Positions 1 through 9,480 of a stretch of 64,000 bases of DNA are shown here, in pieces. The DNA lies in contig CAJQUW010016929.1 of the NCBI GenBank assembly GCA_907163375.1, positions 186,001 to 250,000 of the forward strand, written 5' to 3'. The notes under the pieces were generated by a model that made no database searches, was not told the DNA's origin, and saw only the letters and a program-made list of their open reading frames with translations. The first letter of the stretch is position 1. Each line of letters starts with the position of its first letter. The translations under genes and the position numbers were made by a program. Source of the DNA: Prostheceraeus crozeri. Lineage: Eukaryota > Platyhelminthes > Polycladida > Euryleptidae.

Positions 1-690
1 CTGCGACGACATTCAGTGACAAAGTTCTTGATATGAGAATTCCAACAAAATTCATTAGAAAAAGTAATACGAGAAGTTTAATTTCAGACAAAGTAGAAAT
101 ACGCGACTTGGTCCACCACTACCCCTTTTCAGATTACTAAGATGAGAAAATACTTCACAATCCATCACCTGTAATGACTCATCAGGCAACAACGACGGTA
201 AATATTGTCCACATCAATGTTCAAAGGATTTGGCACGAAGACATCCGAGAAACAGTCATTAAGATATGAAGCTGAGAAGTTGGATGACTGGTTGTGTTTC
301 AAAGAATTCATCAAGACCAAACGAAGCCGACGCCAAGCAACTTTGCTCTGAGAAACAATATTGACGTTATTCAGATATCTCTGTTACAAAGAAGGTTCAT
401 AATATAATAAGTTCAGATTAAAAAACTTTATGGCATTTGCTATATCTTCAAGAAACAACCACTTTTTCAACTAGAATCAGCTAGCTATTTTCCTTTGTCC
501 ACTTTGCGCAGTAAGCGCAGTATTTACTTTACCATTCACATTTTGTCATCTGATTTTGTAACAAAGTAGCTGATAAACATGAATGTTGGACTCTGATGTA
601 CGCAAAAATTTTGAATTTTTCTTGGCTGACAGCCCAGGTATTATATATTTAGGAGTACATGGCCAGATGAATACATAGTTTTTGATACAA
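1..690. other. No gene recognised
   Basis: AT-rich sequence with no convincing open reading frame, RNA gene or repeat end that I can recognise. It borders the 3' side of a minus-strand LINE. Confidence 0.4.
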
Positions 691-699
691 GTAGATTGG

Positions 700-1340
700 A
701 CATCTATCTTATTGATTTGATTTATTTATTCAAACAAGCTCCGAGCGGAGTAAACAAAGATAAAAGTCAAAGTAATTCTCTCGTAAAAAAGTCAATTCTT
801 CGTGTGAAACAATTGATTGTGCGAGCATCTGCACAAAAAGCAGGTAGGTCATTCCATCTAGAAACGACACGGTGGGTGAAAAAGTTACGCGGCTCAACGT
901 AGGAGGCGGTATGAATGTCCACGTGTTCGAAAATAATTGGAATACGCAAAGAAGCTTGACATGTTTAGATCTACGAAGCCTTTCATGATCTTGAACATGA
1001 AAATCATGTCCGAGCGTTGTCTTCGCTTTTGAAGAGATGAAATATTAAAAGTTCTCAAACGATCTTCATAGCTCACATCTTTCATGCCACGCAAACACTT
1101 GGTAAATCGTCGTTGGACTTTTTCAACCGCGTCGAAATCCTCCACGAAGTAAGGTGACCATACAATTGATGAGTATTCTACGGTTGGCCGAACATAGGAC
1201 TTGTACAAAGTTAACATAGTGATTGTCAAGAAATTTGATGGTACCAACCATTTTATTGGCTTTGTTAGCAACACGGAAACATTCTTAAGTCGGAGATGAG
1301 AATTTTAAGGTCCACAATTTTTCTCACATTTGGGATAGAG
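700..1340 (-). mobile_element. LINE (CR1/Jockey-like): reverse transcriptase thumb and C-terminal tail
   Basis: The minus strand encodes a typical end of a non-LTR retrotransposon polyprotein. The phrase KANKMVGTIK lies near 1250-1300, followed by LYKSYVRPTVEYSSIVWSPY (about 1140-1220) and, in another frame, FFTHRVVSRWNDLP (about 830-880). In CR1/Jockey-type LINEs these mark the connection between the polymerase core and the end of ORF2. The reading frame is broken at least twice, so this is a dead copy. It is the 3' part of the element whose other pieces lie at 1525-1880, 2375-2795 and 3659-3785. Clade assignment within CR1/Jockey is uncertain. Confidence 0.85.
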
Positions 1341-1524
1341 ACGTTTTTCATATCTTTAAATGAAAGCGAACAATATTTTCAATGGCAATTGCATTTGAGA
1401 TTTGATGGGAAACTGGGTAGTCACATGAGGGAGGAGCAACATCAATAGGAAAAAACCGAAGCAAAAAAAATCACTAAAGGTGTCTACAATTTCGGAGTCA
1501 CATACAGCAAATGACCATCAGGTT

Positions 1525-1880
1525 TCAAACAGGCACTATAGAAGGCTTACAAGAAAGTGAGGAGTTAGTGTATCTCGAGAAAGTTTTGTGATGTCGCTTA
1601 CAATTGCGTGCAATTAATTGTTCATGCATTCTGGTGTAATTAGAAATTGTTTCACTGAGTTTCTCATCCGCTTCCTTTCGTAATTGCCCAAGGATTGAGG
1701 ATGTAGACATACCACATACACGATAAGCCCGCTTCCTCTCTCGGAAAGCGCGCAGAACTTCGCCGTTTAAGGGAACACCACGAAGTGATTTCTGCACAGA
1801 ATTAAATATTTTGTTTATCTGCTTCGGTTTGCTAGAACTGTGATTAATACGAAATGGACGGCACATTGTGGAACCTATTA
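1525..1880 (-). mobile_element. LINE, segment between endonuclease and reverse transcriptase
   Basis: A 113-residue open frame rich in Lys/Arg contains LRAFRERKRAYRV and NYTRMHEQLIARNCKRHHKTF. Charged helices like these, with a conserved aromatic, sit just before the reverse transcriptase in CR1/Jockey LINEs. The catalytic core (FDS, PQGS and YADD blocks) that should follow is absent between here and 1340, so this copy seems to have lost its polymerase centre by internal deletion. Confidence 0.65.
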
Positions 1881-1889
1881 GGTGGGCAA

Positions 1890-2372
1890 GAAGGAATTCC
1901 TAATACCTTACAGAGATAGGAAAAAAAGTCGTGCGTCGCTTGCGGATTAATGTGAGTTCCAGCAAAGTGCTTCGATTGCCAAAATTCCTACAGATTCGAA
2001 GAATTCAGATCACTGCCCACAAGTTTTCTCCATAATGTTGACCCTTCCGATCATTATTAAAGAAAGTAGCAGGCGTACGAAAATTAGTTCACTTGATGAT
2101 TTCACATCCTCTCCTCGGCATTGCTCACTGTATAGTGCATACATTGAATCGAAGCCACACATCGATGTGTGTTTTGGTGTGCGCGAAGTGATACCACAGC
2201 ACGCACGCATCTCTCACTGGCTCTGGTGTCCTTTGCTGACAGCTTATTGTCTGCCATTTCCAATAGCAAGAGATACACGAATTATCCATTCGAGAAGGAG
2301 TAAATTGTGTGATGTGATGTGCCATTTCGATATCAAGGTTACATACAATTCTTCCTTTCTAGGAAACCGAAG
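1890..2372. repeat. Unclassified coding-like repeat interrupting the LINE
   Basis: This block separates two LINE segments. Its first ~190 bases (about 1900-2090, plus strand) match 20095-20305 on the minus strand. In one frame the translations align: DSKNSDHCPQVFSIML here against DSKNADHCAKIFSIML there, and both carry SRRTK. I do not recognise the family. It could be an exon of an unknown transposon or a dispersed piece of a host gene. The remainder up to 2372 has no match that I can see in the window. Confidence 0.55.
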
Positions 2373-2374
2373 CG

Positions 2375-2795
2375 CTCGCAGATGAATCTAATTCTGTGGA
2401 TTTCTGTCTTTGAACTAATGGAACTGCATCAGTAGCTGTTTGAAGAATAATGTCTCTTAGGGTGAACCACAATATCTCAGAGTCCGTCGAGTCAAAGAAA
2501 CTGTCTGAAATTGAAGTGTTTAAATGGAGACGGAAATTTTCCCAGTCGGCTTTAGAAAAATCAAAGCGCTTTGACATATGAAGAAGGGCAAGCACGGCAT
2601 TTTCAGCACGATCAGAGGAAAAGACAAGCTTACACCGAGCAACATTATGATCATTACCAGGAAATGGCTCGATAACTTCAACGAATTCAACAAAGATTCG
2701 TCATTGACCAAAACAACATCAAGAATATTGTCATTACGCGTAGGAGAAACACAAGAATATTGTCATTACGCGTAGGAGAAACAACGGTTTGACAA
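2375..2795 (-). mobile_element. LINE, end of endonuclease region and linker
   Basis: Minus-strand translation gives ICQTVVSPTRNDNIL (near 2740-2795) and SKRFDFSKADWENFRLHLN (about 2510-2575), in different frames. The PTR..NILD-type phrase is the usual end of the apurinic-like endonuclease of CR1/Jockey LINEs. A 32-bp unit is tandemly doubled at 2721-2784. The segment joins the endonuclease piece at 3659-3785 across an inserted PLE. Confidence 0.75.
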
Positions 2796-3658
2796 ATATT
2801 TTGTTGATAGGGAAGAGTCAAGAATAATTTGATGTTATCTTATTTATTTTATACAGCTATAAATTTCAATCCCTACTCAGTGATCATCTTCAGGCTAAAA
2901 GGAATTTTAACATTGACTTATACATAAGATTCAAATTTTTTCGTACAATGATATAATGAAAATATTATATGGAAGGGATGATATAGGAGATGGGTGATAG
3001 AGATATGTATGAGGTAGGTAGTACTGGGTTACATAGTACCAGTAGCATAGAAAAACAATGACCTGACTGAAAAGTTAGTGGTACATAAGTAAAATTTGAA
3101 TCCTAAGTATTAAAAAAAGAGAAAATCCCTGTAGCTGTTCAGTTCATGTTTGTTGTTAATTGTTGGTTTTGATTTGTTGATGTAAAAAGCTTCTCTTAGA
3201 AGAAGATTGCTCGCATCGTGGTCTTGTGCTAGAATTGATGTTATAATGTTGTTCTTTTGACAGTTTTTCAAATGTTTTCTGATGGATGAATCCGAAGTTG
3301 TCATATGCTCTTTGCAGCGAATATGGAAAAATCGTACAGTGTTGCCGATTTTTTTTTATACTTAGGATTCAAATTTTACTTATGTACCACTAACTTTTCA
3401 GTCAGGTCATTGTTTTTCTTACATTCCATACAAGGTAACCCAGTACTACCTGCCTCATACATATCTCTATCACCCATCTCCTATATCATCCCTTCCATGT
3501 CATATTTTTACGAAAAAATTTGAATCTTATGTGTAAGTCAATGTTAAAATTCCTTTTCGCCTGCAGATGATCACTGAGTAGTGATTGAAATTAGTAGCTG
3601 TATAAAATAAATAAGATGACATCAAATTAATCTTGACTCTTCCCTATCAACAAAATAT
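2796..3658 (-). mobile_element. Penelope-like element PLE-1, palindromic, 5'-truncated
   Basis: Two inverted arms (2796-3117 and 3348-3658, over 85% alike by eye) flank a short minus-strand frame. That frame ends in NLLLREAFYINKSKPTINNK, which resembles the C-terminal end of the GIY-YIG endonuclease of Penelope-like elements. The left arm is the 3' untranslated tail in sense orientation; the right arm is an inverted copy at the truncated 5' side. Inverted terminal copies of this kind are known for Penelope insertions. It is inserted in a LINE, whose endonuclease coding lies on both sides. Confidence 0.75.
2862..2893 (-). ncRNA. Candidate hammerhead ribozyme core in PLE-1 tail
   Basis: Read on the minus strand, CTGAAGA (fits CUGANGA) is followed by a stem-loop of about 7 bp (GATCACT, loop GAGT) with one mismatch, and then GAAAT. 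PLE terminal repeats are known to carry small hammerhead motifs. The inverted arm at 3561-3591 has the same hairpin but a changed first core (CTGCAGA). Stems I and III were not resolved, so self-cleavage is conjecture. Confidence 0.4.
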
Positions 3659-3785
3659 GCTCTTTAGTCAAGACATTTTCAAATGTTTGACAAAGGAAAT
3701 TACTGGTACAGGTACAAATCAAAAAATCATAGCGTGAAGGTCCACGCATTGCAGACCAATCTATGTCAGGACAATTAAAATCACC
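3659..3785 (-). mobile_element. LINE endonuclease fragment
   Basis: The minus strand reads MLGDFNCPDIDW near 3755-3790, then continues to FLCQTFENVL. GDFN with a following Pro/Asp/Trp cluster is the hallmark of the apurinic/apyrimidinic-type endonuclease of CR1, L2 and Jockey LINEs. The coding resumes at 2795 after PLE-1. The upstream (5') part is missing, because transposase sequence begins at about 3780. Confidence 0.8.
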
Positions 3786-3853
3786 TAACATCACCCCCTT
3801 GGATTATTGGTTTTGGGGTCATGTCAAGAATCAGGTATACAAGAAAAAGATAA
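3780..3853 (+). mobile_element. Mariner-like transposase fragment, upstream of PLE-2
   Basis: The plus strand encodes SPNITPLDYWFWGHVKNQVY, followed by three lysines. It matches the SPDLTPLDFFLWG block at the third catalytic Asp/Glu of mariner-type DDE transposases. The fragment is cut at 3853 by PLE-2; the rest of its C-terminus lies at 5148-5310. Everything upstream of this block is absent. Confidence 0.8.
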
Positions 3854-4574
3854 TGTGGATATGCAGATACGTGGATGACATCATCCTCGGTCCGTTTGAA
3901 AATGATCCCAATATATTTGAAAATATACTGAATTGATTTGTACACAAATCCCGATCTCTTCTGTTCGATTATTCTTTTCCGTGCCCATACTATTCCGACT
4001 GGTTCTAAATTTCCGCTATCTACAATTAAAGCTATGATGCCGGCTCTTTGTGTACAGAAAGAAACGTATCAACAAATATACTGAATGTCTTTAAATCTAT
4101 TCATTCTAACATACAATTTACCATCGAAATTCCAAAAGACGAAAAACTTAACTTTTTAGATTTAACTCGATCGATATCCGATACCATGGAATTTGATGTT
4201 TTTAAAAAGACAACTCACTCTGACATTACGTTAGATAAACGGAGTTGGATCTCTCACTCTGTGAAAACCAACTTTGTGAATAATACATTCAAATATATAA
4301 AGGATAGATGTTCCAATAATAATGCTTTTCAGAAGCATATGAATTCTACCATTCGCAATTTAAAAGATAATAATTACTCCGACTCTGACTTGAAAAACAA
4401 AACATTCTTGAACACGAGAATTCGTACTAATACTACAGAACAAAAACAATGTAATTTCCATGTCGACTTTATTTTATTAATGACAGTAACCTGCGAAAAT
4501 TTAGAAAACTTACTAATGAATACCAATTACCAATTAAAATTATTCCTAAGCCTGGAAAACAATTAAAACACAAT

Positions 4575-4958
4575 TTGAATACTTTCAATAAAAACATCAA
4601 TGATTGTTCCTGCAATATTTGTAAGTGGAATCCCGACATCAACAATTGTTGCATTAAACACGTCGTCTATAAATTCACTTGCAATATCTGCGGTGAATTT
4701 TACATTGGCTCTACCAATCGTCCGCTCAATAATCGTTTTAAAGAACATCAACACAGAATTAAGAATAAAGACAACAAAATTGCCCTATCTGATCATGTTC
4801 GCTTTGTCCATTCTGAATATAACAATGCCACTATTGATATGTTTAGAATTGAAATCATTGATCAACAGCTTAATCCTTTGAGAACTAGAGTGTCCGAAGC
4901 AGAATACATTAGAAGACTTCAACCAAAAATCAATCGCAAACTTGAGCGAGTCACATGA
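4575..4958 (+). pseudogene. GIY-YIG endonuclease domain of PLE-2
   Basis: The 127-residue open frame covers the PLE endonuclease. A Cys-rich linker (CSCNICKW...CC) precedes the GIY-YIG core FYIGSTNRPLNNRFKEHQ, and a conserved Glu sits in SEAEYIRRLQPKINRKL. In PLEs this domain nicks the target for priming of reverse transcription. The domain itself looks intact, but the element around it is truncated and broken. Confidence 0.85.
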
Positions 4959-5011
4959 ATGTTCGTTCGCGTATGCATATTTAAGCCATTCTTTTGTTGG
5001 CCGGCCGTTCC

Positions 5012-5048
5012 CCAGATGAAGAGTGTGGTCACTCGAAACGTCGGGCCT
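5012..5048 (+). ncRNA. Hammerhead-like motif in PLE-2 tail
   Basis: Just after the coding end, CAGATGA is followed by a 5-bp stem (GAGTG / CACTC, loop TGGT), then GAAAC and GTC. The layout equals a minimal PLE hammerhead (CUGANGA, stem II, GAAA, GUC), but the first core has A for U at position 2. It is probably a decayed ribozyme. Confidence 0.4.
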
Positions 5049-5147
5049 GTAAAAATTTTTATTTTTTACTAAATTGTCTCTGGCAAATATACAAGTGGGT
5101 GAAGAAAAATGTGTTTTGGTAAACATAACAAAAAAAGAAAAAGATAA

Positions 5148-5310
5148 CAAGTTTAGTTGAATTAAAAAGAAGGATTACTGATGTGTGTTCGACAATTGAT
5201 CAAGAGATGTTGGCAAGAGTTGTCGATTCTTTGCCGACAGACTTTACCAACTGAAATTGAACAAAGGTCATCAGCTTGAAACTGCTCGTAAGTGTTGAAA
5301 TATAGTTTTA
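5148..5310 (+). mobile_element. Mariner-like transposase C-terminus, downstream of PLE-2
   Basis: Right after the target duplication the plus strand reads TSLVELKRRITDVCSTIDQE, then MLARVVDSL and, in a shifted frame, RLYQLKLNKGHQLETARKC followed by a stop. The ending resembles the RL..C....G.H.E tail of mariner transposases (compare AERLQECADVHGGHFEHLRS at 15384). The transposase frame runs on across the PLE insertion site, so the PLE landed inside an older transposase copy. Confidence 0.75.
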
Positions 5311-5479
5311 TTCATGTTGGTATTATGTTTGTTTTTTCATACAGGATATAATTTGAAAGGAAAAAATAATTACATTTAAAAATTATTATTAGAAAAATGA
5401 TTATTATTAAAAAACAATGATAACTTTGGGAGAAATAAAATTAAAAAAATAAACCATTTAAGCAGCCGGGTTAAATGCC

Positions 5480-5935
5480 GGGTTTAATAAACCATCGTTC
5501 GGCACTTCGAGTAGTTGATCGGCAGTTTGTTGTTATTAGACCAGATGACTAAGCCGTCCCATTCGTCTTGAAGACGATTTTCATATCCGTCTCTGACAAT
5601 GGAGATAGGCCCTACGTGATTTCGTCAACGTATTTAGCGACGAATGTGTTGACTGCTTGATTTCTTATGTTGGTTGCAAGGCAGACGAGTATAGGTCCTA
5701 AAACGCTCCCTTGTGGGACTCTGCTGGTCGAGAGTATCCATGATGATGACTTGCCGTTAGCGCGCACTCTTTGTCGCCTATTAATTAAGAAGCTGTTGAT
5801 CCAGTGGATGGTCGGCGATGGGAAGTTGAATCTCAGTACACCTTCGATAATAGATGCGTGTGATAATCGATCAAATGCTTTGCTAAAATCGATAGTCATT
5901 AATTTAATTTTGTATAGACTCACTTCTCAGGACAT
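5480..5935 (-). mobile_element. LINE reverse transcriptase fragment (CR1/Jockey-like)
   Basis: The minus strand encodes polymerase motif A (TIDFSKAFDRLSH), motif B (RVPQGSVLGP) and motif C as KYVDE, where the usual second Asp is Glu. After a frameshift, LQDEWDGLVIWSNNNKLP follows, the part that comes after YADD in this family. Only the polymerase palm remains; neither the endonuclease nor the C-terminus is next to it. With its shift and the altered catalytic site it is a dead fragment. Confidence 0.85.
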
Positions 5936-6962
5936 TGCGATTGAAGATTCTGCTTGGGAATTGGACATCATCATGTAATTTTTCCAAGTTTGTCATTCTC
6001 AATGTAATAAACATGCTGATCATTGACATAAAGCTCATTTGATTCACGCTGTCTAAGCAAGATAATGCAAATTCACTTGCAGCACAATGATACAGCTTCC
6101 CTGCGAGATCAAGCAGATTTAACGAAGACATGTGTCACATTTTTGAATCACACAATCATTATCCTGATTAAAACAGTTTTGAATATGACATCATCTTCTT
6201 GTCAGTGATATTCTTGAACAAAACATACAGAAAAGTATTCGGAAAATCATTTTGAATTATTCTCATCAAGTACTCGCCGTATATGCATGATTTATGTTGA
6301 TTTATCATCGGTCACATGGGAGTCACATATGTGACCAAATGCGACCGATGTGACGAAAATGCGTCGGGCACATTATCGGGCACAGTTTGATAAACAGTAT
6401 ACAGGCTCATGCACTTGCTTTTGCTTTTTGCCAATGGTGTTGGAATTCAAACTATAATACCAAATCGGGTGCAATGTTTTAGTGGCATTTTCATGGTATC
6501 ATCATACTGAGTGGAACAAATCACATCTTTATTTTTCAAGATCCTCATTCTTGGAATTACATACCTCATATTCCTTGCGATTTGCTCATAGAGCAAGTAT
6601 ATTTACAAGTATATAAATATAATTTATAAGTATATTCAGTCGAAATTACTGAAGTCTATATCAGTCAACAAGGTTCGGAACATTGTGCTTGAAATGCATG
6701 CAATTGTGTTTCAACATTAAACGCTCCATGTCAGGTAAGATTCTTTAAAATTCAGCTGCTCAACATCATTCGTATGTATGATTTCAGTAAATGTGCAAGA
6801 ATATTCATACTTTAATAAAATTCTGTTCCGGACCTCCTAATAATTACATCTCCAACTAAATAGGTATGTAGAATTTGCTTTGGGATCCTTCCTGACAATG
6901 TGATATTAAGCCGTTTATGTTTATTAATATTTATAATCACTCCACTAAATATCATTCATATG
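5936..6962. other. No gene recognised
   Basis: AT-rich, with only short frames. A CATAGAGCAAGTATATT stretch near 6590 resembles the terminal sequence of the MITE family at 7807-9480, but I cannot follow the similarity inward. Confidence 0.35.
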
Positions 6963-7634
6963 CAGTCTTATAATTTTGATAGGATTCCGACTCCCACTCC
7001 GGGGGTTGATAGGACTCCGACTCTGGGTGGCAAGTATATAAAGTCTAGTTTTTTGAAAAATTGTCTGGTAGCCTACATCATAGATCATTATAGGCTTACC
7101 TGAACCTATCTTTGGTGATCATTTCTGTATCAATTATCAATCATTATCGATGAAAGTTTATCAAATGTCGCTTTAAGTTGGATGCATGCGACTTGGCTCC
7201 TCCCATCTTGCTGATGCGTGCTTCGCACGATTTTTCTCCAGTCTCTAACAGGCAGGATATCCCATCCTTCTCCAAAAAATATGAGTACACTTTCGATTTT
7301 AATAAGCGCTTTCGAGGAGCCGTCACACACGATTAACGCGAGGGTAAGAGGCAACATTCCAATTCTTCACCTTTGTTTCGTAAGTGAGATCGAGGCTAGG
7401 AAGGCTTGTCTTCTCTACTAAATCACCGAGTGAAAAGACAATCCCGTTTTCGCTATGACCGTTCATTCCCTCAACTACTACAAGTTGAGGATAAATTGAA
7501 GATGCACGAGGTTAAATAATTTGTTTGTATTATATTTCGGGTCTAGTTATAGGCCGGAGTCGGAGTCCTATCATTTGATAAGACTCCGACTACAGCAAAA
7601 ATGATAGAACTCCGACTCCGACTCCGTATCCCTG
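6963..7634 (-). mobile_element. hAT-like element with BED zinc-finger remnant, copy A
   Basis: The right end is GACTCCGTATCCCTG, the reverse of the CAGGGATACGGAGTC terminus of copy B at 37305. Both ends hold runs of GGAGTC/GACTCC. The minus-strand frame at 7144-7326 ends ASNLKRHLINFHR after KSKVYSYFLEKDGISCLLE, as in a BED-type zinc finger, the DNA-binding N-terminus of hAT transposases. It matches copy B over most of its length in inverted orientation. No catalytic domain is present. The left border near 6963 is approximate, and no target duplication is clear, so this copy is probably older than copy B. Confidence 0.7.
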
Positions 7635-7798
7635 CTAGGTAGAGTAGCAGCTCAACATCAATTGAATCTTAAATGTGTATGCAGTTTTGATTTTATCAAA
7701 TTAGCTTGAGTTGAGACCCAGCACCAAATAAAAAAATAAAATTAATTGAATTGAGACCAGCACCAGGTACGTAAATTCTTGCAGCTTTGAAGAAATTT
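7635..7798 (+). repeat. Partial MITE (CATAGAG family)
   Basis: CTAGGTAGAGTAGCAGCTC and the following ~130 bases match the first part of the MITE at 40488 (pattern TATGCAG TTT GATT, then GAGACCCAGCACCA). It abuts the end of the hAT-like element and the start of a full MITE. Confidence 0.5.
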
Positions 7799-7806
7799 GC
7801 ACTGAT

Positions 7807-8642
7807 CATAGAGTAGGGATATATAGGTAGAGTGTCGACTCAGAGAAGTATCTGTATACAGTGACAATTTTTATATCAAAAGATTCAGTTTTGTGCGGAG
7901 ATTCCGTTCCCGTGGTCCAAAAATTTATTTGAGTAGTTTTAGAAAAGTCAAAATTTTGCAAATTCAAATACTACCGAGATGACTCCCCGTTGTAAGTAGT
8001 ATAAAGCAAGTTGGATATCAAAAGGTATGAATATTTGCTAAGATAATCATCCCAACTAAGCTGAAATCAAGCTGGTTATCAAGGGAATTTCATGCTCCGT
8101 ATTATAGTGGAAGTCTTTATGAAAAAGTCACGATATTATCCGTGCTTTCTTGGCTGAAATTTCAAGTTTTTAATTCAATTTTCACTGGACTGAGTTCATG
8201 ATTCACTAAATTCATGTTTCACTTCTTGAGTCTGAATGGTGATGCAGTGGACCCATTTACATCCTTCAAAGTTAAATGAAATAATTGTCTTTGATTCTGT
8301 TATTTTGCTCTACCAGTGGCAGGTTGCTTATGGCATGGTCACGCCTGAGGTTCAGCATGAAAGCAATTGCAGGTCATCGAGTTGCTAATTTGACAGACAT
8401 TACCTCTCCTAGGCTGTCATGACACGGACCATCTGTAGAATAATATAATTTCCTTCTGCATTATGATCAGTCAATTCCGTTGTAATTTCTTCAAAACTGC
8501 AAAGATTTGCATATCTCACATTTGGAAACAATTCCGAATGCATCTCCTTTGAGTTCACTTAATGAAATCGAAAGTGTATACTGTACACATTGGGGATTTA
8601 ATAAATGCGAGTTACCACTCTACCTAATATATCTACTCTATG
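7807..8642 (-). mobile_element. MITE, CATAGAG family, full copy 1
   Basis: An 836-bp non-coding element. Terminal inverted repeats of about 28 bp start CATAGAGTAG and run through GGTAGAGTG; the sequence is flanked by a perfect 8-bp duplication GCACTGAT (7799-7806 and 8643-8650). An 8-bp duplication and CA...TG ends suit the hAT superfamily. Full-length similarity to 8677-9480 (inverted) and 40488-41317. Confidence 0.8.
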
Positions 8643-8676
8643 GCACTGATCATGATAGAGTTGCTTATGAATTGCT

Positions 8677-9480
8677 CATAGAGTAAGTTTGTTAGGTAAA
8701 GTAGCAAATCAGTAATAAGTAACAGCTTTGATTTTATTGAATGAACTCGAGCAGAGACCCAGTTCCACATGTGAGATATGCAAATTTTTACACTTCCGGA
8801 GAAATTTTTACGGACTTGACTGATCATTACAGCAATACAGAAGGAATAATAGTACTTCACAAATCTTCCGTGTCATGAAAACCGTGGAGAGGAAATGTTT
8901 GCTAAATTGACAATCCGATGGATTACTGTTGATGTAATGATCAGCCTTATTAATTAGAGTATTTTCTTTAGCGTCACTGAAAGAGCAAAATATCATAGTC
9001 AATGTCTTTGATCATAATCATCATACTTTAGAAGATGTAAGTGAGTCCACAGCATTATTCAGATTTAAGAAATGAAACACTAATTTAGTGAATCTTGAAA
9101 TCATGCCGATGAAAATTATGCTAAACTTGACATTTCTACCAAGAAGCGCAATAAGATCTCAACTCCTTTGTGAAGACTTGCATTATAATGCGGTTCATGA
9201 AACTTCCATGATAATCAACTTATTCTCCGCTTAATTAAGACACCCTATTAGCAAATTTTCATTCCTTTTGATATCTATTAAGTTTCATACTACTTTTATC
9301 GAGACACCAAATCACTAGTATATAAACGCAGGAATAACTTCTAAAAGATTTCCTCCTTAAAAAGTTATCAAATGTTTTTTAGATCGAAGGAGCGCAATCT
9401 ACGCAAAAACTGAATCTTTTGATATAGAAATGTTCACTGTATGCTGACATTATTTTCAGTCGACACTCTATACCTATACA
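8677..9480 (+). mobile_element. MITE, CATAGAG family, full copy 2
   Basis: Begins CATAGAGTAAGTTTGTTAGG and ends near CAGTCGACACTCTATACC. It is inverted relative to copy 1, only 34 bp away, and colinear with the copy at 40488. Its right terminus is degraded. No coding potential. Confidence 0.75.

Larger units (their letters stand above)
3854..5134 (+). mobile_element. Penelope-like element PLE-2 (reverse transcriptase end plus GIY-YIG endonuclease)
   Basis: A 5'-truncated Penelope-like retroelement begins right at the polymerase motif C (YVDD, 3868-3879). The following frame (4048-4566) has KDEKLNFLDL, typical of the PLE reverse transcriptase. The next (4575-4958) has the endonuclease: a CxxC pair, YKFTCNICGEFYIGSTNR with the Y-I-G core, then FKEHQ and EAEYIRRLQPKIN. 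The 3' tail runs to 5134. Both ends carry the same 13-base duplication AAGAAAAAGATAA (3841-3853 and 5135-5147), which fixes the borders. The coding is broken in several places. Unlike the other PLEs here, it has no inverted tail at its 5' end. Confidence 0.9.

Noticed and set aside
4469-4881. Frames overlapping the PLE-2 endonuclease on both strands
   Set aside because: Shadow frames; the GIY-YIG frame explains the sequence.
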